From Phytophthora hibernalis (taxonomy: Eukaryota > Oomycota > Peronosporomycetes > Peronosporales > Peronosporaceae): a DNA stretch of 64,000 nt. The notes below the pieces were generated by a model that was not told the origin of the DNA, searched no databases, and saw only the letters and a list, made by a program, of their open reading frames with translations. The stretch is taken from contig JAAKBF010000056.1 of assembly GCA_012656075.1 (NCBI GenBank), forward strand, positions 310,001-374,000, in the 5' to 3' direction. The position numbers and the translations under genes are program-made. Positions 56,234-64,000 of this stretch are shown here, one piece after another. Position 1 is the stretch's first letter, and every line of letters begins with the position of its first letter.

Positions 56234-57570
56234 ATGGCACCTCAGCTAAATGAGATATGTGCTGAGTCTCCGTGCCCAGCTATGAATATGTTCGATAGTG
56301 ACCATATTTTGGCGGACTTCCTTCACGAAATGGCCGAGCTCGATCAGCTACACGACCTGCCGTTGAAATGCACCGATCTGAAGCGTACGCGCGAACTGGA
56401 AATTCACACGGAGCAAGACCCGAAGAGGATAAAGGTCACTGCTTCATTGTCGCCAGTGTCAAAGTCATTGCCGAGGAAGAGAAAAAGCACGTCGTGGCTG
56501 CGTCGAAAGCAGGAGCTGCATGCTCTGCGCAGCGAGGCGGAAGCACTGGAGTCACAAATGGTTTTCTTGCGAATGCAGCGAGCTCGCTACGCCGTTCAAC
56601 CGCCGATGTCGGATACGCTCACCGAAGATCAAGAGATGTGGAAGTCGGTGGCTGCAATCGCACGGCAGGAATGCCAAACCGCCCAGACTGAAAACACGCG
56701 ACTGAGAAGCGAGCTTCAAACGTACTGCCTCGCTACCGAGACGTTGCAGACCCAACTGAGTTATGCAAATTCGCGGCAGCAGGCACTGGCTGACAGTAAG
56801 TTTTCTTTCGCCGACGCTGTTCGCGTCGGGATCATTATGAGTCGGCGTCTGAGCATTGACAGCACCGCTATCTTCGACATGCTCGAGAGCAAGGTGGGAG
56901 CTCGATGTACCGAGCTAAACAAGATTGTTAGCGAAGTGCACCGACCAGTAGAGGACGGTGCCACCGAGCGCGTGCAGGTTTGCCGCGAAGACGGCAAGGA
57001 CGCCGCCGTTGAGTTCCAGCACGCTCGTCTTCTGCCGTTCGGCGAAGACACCACGGCAAAGACGATCTGGGAGATCATCGAGATCGGAGGTTTGGTCGCC
57101 GACCGGCACTTCCACGTTGCGAGACGCTCCGACGACATGGTCGGCATGGGGTCTCGCTTCACGGTGCCGTCGGACAGCAGTAGCTCCGTGAGTGTAGACG
57201 TTCGCGCCGTCGCGAAACGCTTCGCCACGCCCGTGGGCATGGTCGTCCTGGTCGAGTCGCTGTCCGAGTGGTCGGTGGAGCACGCCACCGCGGGGACTGG
57301 AAGCAGTCCACGGAGGAGGCCGGATGGGTCGTCGTGCACGAGCTCCCGCGTCGGAGTGACGCCTCCACGCCACCTGCGTGTCAATTCCGGACGACGATTA
57401 AGCTGCGGCCGAACGCACCGAGCGTCGGTAATTGCCGCAGTGCGCGATCGTCGTTCACGGGCGGCGTCGGGGACATTGTGATCCCGTCGTTCCGCGACAT
57501 CATGCACTCGCACCACCAGTCCGTCGAGAACTTCCTGATGGACGCGTCACGCCGGACCGTTGCGGCGTAG
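56234..57570 (+). pseudogene. bZIP-like/START-like (M96-type) family protein, copy G, one frameshift
   Basis: Closest relative of copy F, next to it in tandem. It has the leader MAPQLNEICAESPC, then FDSDHILADFLHEMAELDQL, the Trp lead RKRKSTSWLRRKQELHALRS, a coiled coil, MWKSVAAIARQECQTAQTEN, and TAIFDMLESKVGARCTELNK. The START-like domain follows (VEFQHARLLPFGEDTTAKTI; VSVDVRAVAKRFATPVGMVV; LVESLSEWSVEHA). After HATAG, near 57,295, coding moves one frame and continues KQSTEEAGWVVVHELPRRSD, FRTTIKLRPNAP and VIPSFRDIMHSHHQSVENFL to a TAG at 57,570. The third quarter is markedly GC-rich compared with the start. One indel separates it from an intact gene of about 445 codons. Confidence 0.75.
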
Positions 57571-58869
57571 AGGAGACCGAGCGTAAAAGAATGTAAAGTT
57601 TGCTAGCCACACCCCTCTTACTGAGAGTCTCAGTCACCAATCTACAGCATGGAGATACACATGTGCTCGCCACATAGGGCGTTGTTGATGCACTCTCATG
57701 GCCGACAGAGGGTTTATTAATACGCTTGCCCGATCTCGTTTAACTCCGTCGACCAGTTGTGCTGCTTCAGACAGCCGGAGCGACAACCCGCCTGCAGGCT
57801 GCACCGCTCGTTGTCTCAAGACACCGGTCGATTGTGCTCACGGTGCTCACGAGGAGCTCCGCGCCACGACCAGTACCGCAATCATCCGCACACATCCGAA
57901 TCTGAATCACTCGGCGGATGATACGTTCGGTAGGATTCGACGGTGGTTGAACGGGGTACAGCCACGCACAGCGATGATGGCATTTACCCTTGGCCGCTCC
58001 AAAGTGATATGCGATCATTATTGTCCGAGGTGATGGTTCATGCAAGCGATTGCTTGGTACACGTTGCAGTGCACTTCAAAGGAGATGTCCAACGTGGCGG
58101 CCTGAATCCAGGCCGAAAAGCCGCTTAAAATTTAGGATCTGGAGTGCCTAAAATCGAGCGGGCCAATACGTGGCCGTAATCTTGTGACTTGGTCTGAGTA
58201 TGACCTTCATGGTCCGCGGCGATTGGCTGAAAAGACGATCAGCCACTTATTTGGCTGCTGCTTGCACTAGCGAAACCAGATCCGCCTCGCTCTGCAACAA
58301 TTGATTCGACGCCCATCAAGCGTAATCGGCGAAAGTCGGGCCAGGCCGCAATCGACTTCATCTTCGGCAAAGTACGAGGTATCTTCCGTACCTCAAGGAG
58401 GCGAGTTTATCGAGAGGAACCCCAGATCGTGCTGTATCAGGTCGCCGAAGCGCATTCTTAGAGTAATATACTCTTTACTAAGTAAGTCCGAGACATACCA
58501 TGGTGTATGTTGCTCTTCGACCGTGTTAAACGCGCCAGTTCCCTTCATGAACCGCTTCAAATCGACTTGGACGATAACCGCCCTTCGCGAGCTTACTCCA
58601 CTCGTTCTGAGCCCCCAATCAAAGCGTATCCAACGGTTTCATCAGCCACTCGCATTCCTGCATCGTTCTGACGTTTATGCTTGGTCACCACTCGCCTACA
58701 GCGATGGAATAATCACCGTCCAACGCAGCCTCTCCTTCGTGAGGTGTTGTTTGAGGTATATGTGGTCCACGTCGTCCTCACGCGCTAAAACCCTGCGGAA
58801 TCCGATTCTATACTGCCGCCCCGGCGCTGTCCTCGCGTCGTTACTGTCGCTGAAGCGCTTTTCTCCTCC
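57571..58869. other. Spacer with an unassigned open segment at 58,235-58,459
   Basis: Most is non-coding. One stretch without an ATG is open for about 75 codons and reads convincingly protein-like (KRNRRKSGQAAIDFIFGKVR, GIFRTSRRRVYREEPQIVLY), ending in a TAG at 58,459. I do not recognise a family. It may be an exon or a transposon scrap. Confidence 0.3.
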
Positions 58870-58884
58870 TCATTTCCCTTTTTC
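58870..58884 (+). promoter_or_regulatory. Initiator-type start region of copy H
   Basis: TCATTTCCCTTTTTC fits the oomycete initiator plus flanking pyrimidine-rich element. It lies 19-33 nt upstream of the ATG at 58,903, supporting that start over the upstream non-ATG codons. Confidence 0.5.
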
Positions 58885-58902
58885 TTGCTGGCGCACACAT
58901 CG

Positions 58903-60033
58903 ATGCACTGCACGTCGCGGAATGCCGTTTTCAGCCCCGAGATCCCTCCCTTAGGCGCGCAGCGAGACGCCTTCCTGGCCGCCATTCTAGCGCAGAACAG
59001 GAGCAAGTTCGCGGGCGCCAAGCGCAGCTGCCCCTTCGCAGCCCAAGCCTCCAGACAGCACAGACGCCGCGGGGACAGCGACCTGCAGGCGCTGCAACAG
59101 GACGTGGAGGAGCTGGAGGCGCGTCTCCAGGCCGCCAGACGCCGCAAGAGTCCGCCAATGAAGACGCAGATCGACGCCAATCGTCTGCGCAGTCTGCTGC
59201 AGTCCTGTCGCAAGCAGGCGCAGCAGCGCGTGAACGTGAACGTCGAGATGGGCTTCGTCCCGACCGGACCCGGCTCCAGTCGCCTCGAGTACGAGCCAAG
59301 TGTGGACGCGCCCGTGTTCCAGCTCATGGAGCAGCGCGTGAAGGACCAGTACTTGCAGCTGGCGCAGGTTTTCAGGGACGCCGGCCTCAACGAGCGCAGG
59401 ACGGACTTCTACGACGCCAAAGTCGTGACGGGGGAGAAGCAGGGCACGTTCGTGCGTTTCTCGATGGCCAAAGTCGCGCCCTTTGCACTGAACGACATCA
59501 GCGGCGCCATGTGGCGTGGAGTCAAGAAGAACGCGGTGCTGAACATGGACGCCAAACCTGCTATTGATGGCGCAGACGAAGACACCATGTACCTCAAGCG
59601 GGATTGCAGACTCAAGTGTGAGACGGCCGGAGGTCCTGGTATCTCTGTCCTGCTGCGCGGCGTGTGTCGTCGCTTCGTGGAGCCGCACCGCATCGTGTTG
59701 GTCTGGGAAGGCACCGGCGACTGGCCCAAGGACTATCTCCGCAACCACCCGAGCAGCGTCCCCATTCGGGAGCGCGGCTACTGCGTCGTCCAGAGGTTCA
59801 GCAGCAACGGGGGCAAGAGCGCGCCTCTGAGTTTGTTCCAGACGTGCGTCCTCATGACGCCAGGCATGTCGGCCGACATCGACATGGACGAACCAGAGTG
59901 TCTGAAGATGCTGGCAGACGTCGTGATCCCGTCCTACCGCAAGATCCTCGACGCACGAGAGCAGATGCTCGAGAACGCCATCCTCGACGAGATGATCCAT
60001 TCCAAGATGCGCGGCGCCACCTCCAGGGTATAG
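58903..60033 (+). CDS. START-like (M96-type) family protein, copy H, intact
   Basis: One uninterrupted frame of 376 codons from ATG 58,903. The N-terminus is short, without the usual acidic leader; the zipper part is reduced to one coil (SDLQALQQDVEELEARLQAA, then RRRKS) and the Trp/basic lead is missing. A helix (APVFQLMEQRVKDQYLQLAQ) precedes a complete START-like domain: RFSMAKVAPFALNDISGAMW, DTMYLKRDCRLKCETAGGPG, VLLRGVCRRFVEPHRIVLVW, ERGYCVVQRFSSNGGKSAPL. It closes with the family end VVIPSYRKILDAREQMLENA and a TAG. It is GC-rich and keeps a full-length minus-strand open frame as a by-product. As the only array member with an intact C-terminal domain, it is the best candidate for a working gene. 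Role unknown; likely a regulatory or ligand-binding protein. Confidence 0.8.
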   Translation: MHCTSRNAVFSPEIPPLGAQRDAFLAAILAQNRSKFAGAKRSCPFAAQASRQHRRRGDSDLQALQQDVEELEARLQAARRRKSPPMKTQIDANRLRSLLQSCRKQAQQRVNVNVEMGFVPTGPGSSRLEYEPSVDAPVFQLMEQRVKDQYLQLAQVFRDAGLNERRTDFYDAKVVTGEKQGTFVRFSMAKVAPFALNDISGAMWRGVKKNAVLNMDAKPAIDGADEDTMYLKRDCRLKCETAGGPGISVLLRGVCRRFVEPHRIVLVWEGTGDWPKDYLRNHPSSVPIRERGYCVVQRFSSNGGKSAPLSLFQTCVLMTPGMSADIDMDEPECLKMLADVVIPSYRKILDAREQMLENAILDEMIHSKMRGATSRV

Positions 60034-60163
60034 TATAAGCTAGTGATCATTAGCAGACTCTTAAAAATTAACATGTGCCATATATCTTTTGCGATTCTTT
60101 CGTTGAAACATGCATGGATCGAAGAAATTGGTAATAAGGTGTTGGTACGATAGATGGTTAGAG

Positions 60164-61559
60164 TTAGATAGTGGACACTTGTGCAAAGGCGGCGTCCATG
60201 AGGCCGTTGTCCACGCATTGCTGCCGGTTGTGGATCAGTCTGCGGAAGGAGGATGACGATGCCGCTCACTGCCGGACTGGCGAGTAATCTTCGGTTCGTG
60301 GCGATGTCCAGCCCAGTCGGTTCGCTAGTCATGTGCATCATGAACCTTGACACGCAAGCAGACGATGAGTCCGCTCCGTTGTGTGGGAAGGAGTGGACGA
60401 GGCCCCATCCGCTCTCCCTCGTCACGCGGGACCAGGTACCAGAAGCAGCCAAATGTGCAGGCCACTCGGTCGACGACTCGGCCAGGACCACGATGCCTTC
60501 AGGCACCACGAAGCGTCTAGCCACAGAGCGCACGCGAATCTCCACACTTTCGCCTTTCTCAAGCTCCACAGGGAAGCGCCAGTCGGACGCCACCACATCT
60601 TTCGATCGTCGGACCACTCGGTTGTCCTGCAGTTCCCATCCATGCTCGGCCACTTGCCAACACACGTTCGAGACTGCAGCGGCGTCAAAAGGCAGCACCC
60701 GCACGGTCCTGAACGCCACTGAAGGGTGTGTCTCGTCCTTGCGGCAAATGGTCACGCGTTCGGTGTTTGCCGTCCACAGAGGTTGCGTAACCTCGTCCAA
60801 CACAGATTGGATCTCGTCCACGCGAGCGTTCACGCTCCGCTCGAGCGTGTCGAACACTTGCCCGCTGTCCGCCTGCTTCTGATACTGAAGCATCACTTGC
60901 ACCTGCAACGCCCTTGACGCAATGGATCCGCGAGCGAGTTGCTCTCTCCGTAGCGATTCCGCTGCATTGAGCGCCGTCTGCAGCGTCCCGGAGATCTGGA
61001 CGCAATCTTGCAGTCGCTGCTTGAGCTCTGCGTTCTGTTGTCGTGCAGCCTGACAGCGTCGAATCTCCTTGAAGGTAGCCGCCTGCCACCCTGTTGTCTG
61101 CAACTGCACGAACTGCTCCAGCCCCAGTGGCAGTTGAATCGAGGCCTCCATTGGCCCAAGCACTTGACGCGTCCGTAAGAACGCGACGTACTGGTCCAGC
61201 GCTTCTGCCTGCTCCTTGAGCGTCTTCAGCTCCAGTTTCTGACGCTGCCACCGAGTGACAGTTGCGCGGGGCTTGACTGGAGGCTGTTTCAATGGATTTC
61301 GCCTCTTCTTGGCTGGAGGCGTGGACGGTTCGGGTGCCTGTCGCTTGAGATATCTTGGCGTCGTGGCCACGGCCTGAATTGGGTTCCTGGAGGGACTCGG
61401 AGGCTGCTCGTCCAGCTCCGTCATCTCCTGCAGAAAAGCTCGCAGGATGGCGTCCGAGTCCTGCGGTTGCGGCTCAGGAGCCTGGATTTTGTCGCACTCG
61501 CCGATCCAAGCAGCGACAAGCGAATCCAGAGAGCGCGTCGCGTGTTGCAACGAACGCAT
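60164..61559 (-). pseudogene. bZIP-like/START-like (M96-type) family protein, copy I, C-terminal frame change
   Basis: From ATG 61,559 (MRSLQHATRSLDSLVAAWIG) the frame is open through an acidic leader (ILRAFLQEMTELDEQ), a KKRRNPLK patch and the Trp lead VTRWQRQKLELKTLKEQAEA. It continues through a coiled coil, GWQAATFKEIRRCQAARQQN, SGQVFDTLERSVNARVDEIQ and the whole START-like core (VAFRTVRVLPFDAAAVSNVC; VEIRVRSVARRFVVPEGIVV; ESGWGLVHSFPHNG). At about 60,251 the last family motif, expected V-I-P-S-F-R, loses phase. SFRRLIHNRQQCVDNGLMDA then continues in another frame to a TAA at 60,164-60,166. The unshifted frame instead runs on to 59,934, across the 3' end of copy H in antisense. Only the last 30 residues are affected, so the protein may still work. 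Confidence 0.7.
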
Positions 61560-61851
61560 GATCAAAGTCTCAGCTCAAAGACACAATGGAGACTTCGACT
61601 GCCAAGTGCAGCAGAGTTAACGACGCGACACCACACAATTTGCTGGTTAGTTGAAACGTTTTGGATTGGATGGATAGAATCTAGAAACTGTATATAATAT
61701 AAGAGGAACCTAATAACACTGACAAAGTTTGAAGGATTTGTAATATTACAGGTTATTGGATGTGCGAACTTTGCGCTTACGCACTTAAACACCGTAATCA
61801 TCTACTGATTGCGCCTGGACTGATGACGTTGGTGGAGCAAACATACCGGTT

Positions 61852-63005
61852 CTACATGCACGTTGCAGCCGAGTCCAGCAGTGCGTTTTCCAGGAGTTGG
61901 TGTCTCGAGGTTATAATCTTGCGGATTGACGGGATGACAATGTCACTGACGCTCGGTGTGAGCAGCGTCGACTGAGGATTCGCAGTAGGGTTCTCCGTTT
62001 GAAGTCGAATGCCAATTTGAAGACGACACGTCCCGGGTTTGAGTCCGCACGGATGCACCAGAGCCGTTCCAGAGTCCTGCGTCGCGTGGGTCCACCATTT
62101 GGCTCGCGACGGACGCGCAGCCCACTCGGTTGTCGATTCGATGACCACCACGAAGCCTCCTCCAGGAAGCACGACGCGTTTCATCAGACAACATATTCGG
62201 AGTTCGACGCTGCCCCCACATTGGAGCTGGAACGAGGCGCAACCTTGAGACGCCACAATATCGTCGGAATGTCTTGTCACTCGGACGCTGCGACCATCGG
62301 GCATGACACCCAAGTCCATGACCTCTCTGAACACTCGAGACGTATGGTCAATGTCGAAAGGCAGCAGTCGATCGCGCCTGAATTCCACCATTGCAGACGC
62401 TCCCTCGACACCCTTCCGACGCACGTGGACGTGGTCTATGTCTGTGTGAGCATCGAATGCATGAACTTCATGACAGAGCGCATCCAGCTCCGCTTGTCTC
62501 CCATTCAGTCTGGTCTCAAGGACGTCGATCACGTCGGAGCTCAAGAGCTGGTGCTGTCCGATGTTCATCTCGGTTTGAAGAGCCCTCCCTATAACTGTGT
62601 TGGTCAGCAGCTCTTTGCTCTGGTGGGTTCCTGCCACGAACACCACGGTCTGCAGGTCGTTGCAAGGTCGCACAAGGGACTGCAATTTCTCTTTGAGTTG
62701 AGCGTTTTCGTATCTGGCCAATTCGCATCGTCGTTTCTCGACCTCCGCAGCGTCCTTCCACCGCCTTTGGCCCTCCGACAACCCACCGTGCATGATCGCA
62801 TCGTGGGTTCTTCGCATCTGCAGGAACATTCTGTGGGTCTCCAGTGCCTGAGCCTCGACTCTCAGTCTCTGTAGCTCGTCTCTCCGGCGCTTCCACGACA
62901 GGTTCGGCTTTTTCGCAGCTGGTTGCGATGTCACCTTCGCTCCTCTTTGTGCGGTGGACTGAGGGAAGCGTGTTGTAGTGTTGGCTCCAAGTCCGGCGTG
63001 TCCAT
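61852..63005 (-). pseudogene. bZIP-like/START-like (M96-type) family protein, copy J, N-terminal frame change
   Basis: The long frame (62,934-61,852) lacks its own ATG near the start and reads KKPNLSWKRRRDELQRLRVE (Trp lead), a coiled coil, RWKDAAEVEKRRCELARYEN, SDVIDVLETRLNGRQAELDA and a complete START-like domain (VEFRRDRLLPFDIDHTSRVF; LRICCLMKRVVLPGGGFVVV; IESTTEWAARPS). It ends with IVIPSIRKIITSRHQLLENA and a TAG. Just upstream, another frame begins at ATG 63,005 (MDTPDLEPTLQHASLSPPHK, then EERR) and stops at 62,931-62,933, exactly where the long frame opens. One indel at about 62,932 would join them into about 384 codons. The C-terminus is the best preserved of the minus-strand copies. 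Confidence 0.7.
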
Positions 63006-63904
63006 TGCAGAATCAAATCAAGAGTGCGCTCGCGTTTAACGTCGGAGCCATGTGTCGTCTCAAACCTGATACAACGGCGCCATCATCATGAGCAGCGTGC
63101 ATGCACAGCGGAATAAACTGCCCGAGGCCACCTATGCCATCATACGCTCATGAATCGTGGCGGACCACAATCAAGTTCCTGTGTAAAGCAACCTACCGCA
63201 AAGTAGGGTATCTTCCGAACTAATGTAGCAAGTTAGGTATAACGCAAGAATCAGCTGAAGAACGAAGACTCGCTCCATCGATTCTCCGGTCTCTCCAACT
63301 CTACTTCCAAACGCTACGCTACGACATTTGCTTCGGTACACGCCGCAGCTACCGGTAGTCTGGTGGTGCGTCATCTGAGACTTGAAACCTTGACTTCATC
63401 ATTTCAGGAATGGACGGAGACACGCACATGAAAGCAAAGAACCGTCGACAAACTTTGGGAGTGAGAAGTTTGCTGGCCATCCCTTATTCACTCCTGCTTC
63501 TCCCACAGCTCTTGGTTTGCATGAGATCCACCATGGCCGGAGTGGTATTTCGTCGTTGCGTCTCTCGCAATGAAGCTTCCATCGTTCGAAACCTCGAGTC
63601 TTCCAACGTATCGAATTCGCTTAAATTTGCGAGCCGAAATTGATACGCTGCTCTCGACTCGATGCGCAGCGTCCTCTCAGCCACCATATTCATAGCCGTA
63701 AGTACAGCGTTTTGCTTACACATCGGTGAGTACAGATTGCACGACTCCCGAATATTTCACATATGAACCTTCAAGCTGCCGTTCTCTTCCTGGGAGACTG
63801 CTGCTCGCCCCTTCCAGCGTTTTCTAGCGTTCTTCGCTACACCAAAGCCTCCTACGACAGCACTTTTGGTTCTTTGGCCGAAGTTTCGTGTTTCATCTTC
63901 AAAA
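63006..63904. other. Spacer right of the array
   Basis: No gene is firmly supported. A minus-strand frame at about 63,690-63,484 has protein-like composition (RIESRAAYQFRLANLSEFDT) but no recognisable domain. A CTACCGGTAG palindrome occurs near 63,350. Confidence 0.3.
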
Positions 63905-64000
63905 ATGTCAAGCGCGTTTCAAGAGCTTCGCTTTCTTCACGAAGCGCTAGTAAGTCAGTTTTGATGAAACTAATTGAAGTATATTGCGTAAGATTCCCGT
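63905..64000 (+). CDS. Possible first exon of a gene running off the window
   Basis: ATG 63,905 opens MSSAFQELRFLHEAL and is followed at 63,950 by GTAAGT, a strong intron donor, after exactly 15 codons. A TCATCTTC initiator-like string lies about 15 nt before the ATG. Product unknown; the acceptor lies outside the window. Confidence 0.35.

Noticed and set aside
58987..60000. A 337-codon open frame on the minus strand
   Set aside because: Antisense of intact copy H with no ATG-supported domain; a composition effect.
1..64000. CRISPR arrays, bacterial operons, rRNA genes
   Set aside because: No regularly spaced direct repeats with unique spacers, no ribosome-binding-site gene clusters and no rRNA-like sequence were seen; all signals are eukaryotic.

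Overview
The window looks like a piece of an oomycete chromosome, most likely Phytophthora or a close relative in the Peronosporales. The evidence is the mixture of decayed chromodomain-type Ty3/gypsy retroelements, MULE, Harbinger and hAT transposase relics, short introns of about 55-105 nt with GTACGT/GTAAGT donors, start sites with a TCAYTTYCC-type initiator 30-50 nt before the ATG, and above all a local array of the oomycete family usually annotated as M96 (mating-specific) proteins, which combine a bZIP-like N-terminus with a START-like C-terminus. Nothing here looks bacterial: there are no operons or Shine-Dalgarno sites.

Region 1 (1-9.2 kb) is a transposon graveyard. It holds the tail of a gypsy integrase, a dimeric minisatellite, a TTAA-flanked piggyBac-like MITE, and minus-strand relics of MULE, PIF/Harbinger and hAT transposases that have lost catalytic residues or most of their length. 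Region 2 (10.2-32.5 kb) is at least four overlapping or abutting gypsy elements: a plus-strand element at 10.2-14.7 kb cut off inside its integrase, a plus-strand gag-like segment at 14.7-17.15 kb, a minus-strand chromovirus-type element at about 17.3-26.6 kb, a further minus-strand gag-like segment at 27.1-29.2 kb, and a plus-strand element at 29.3-32.43 kb ending in a polypurine tract and LTR start. All carry stops, frameshifts or lost active-site residues.

Region 3 (32.8-64 kb) is the gene-bearing part. It starts with a GH81 glucanase fragment and an inverted-repeat MITE, then carries ten copies or relics of the bZIP-like/START-like family (34.2-35.9, 39.55-40.2, 45.3-46.5, 47.3-48.1, 50.5-52.1, 54.1-55.4, 56.2-57.6 and 58.9-60.0 kb on plus; 60.2-61.6 and 61.9-63.0 kb on minus). 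Two other genes sit among them: a six-intron-scale leucine-rich-repeat gene (40.55-43.67 kb) whose last exon encodes a long charged helix, and a two-exon SANT/Myb-like gene on the minus strand (43.9-44.9 kb). A new gene probably begins at 63,905 and runs out of the window.

The family array is the main biological interest. The copies form two groups by the sequence just before the coiled coil (a conserved Trp type and an Arg/Lys-Gln type), two neighbours share an identical initiator region, and one copy is broken by an 8-bp-TSD hAT-type MITE. Only the copies at 39.55 and 58.9 kb are uninterrupted. Most others are broken by one clean frameshift, which means either recent decay of the cluster or indel errors in the assembly. 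The sequence alone cannot separate these.
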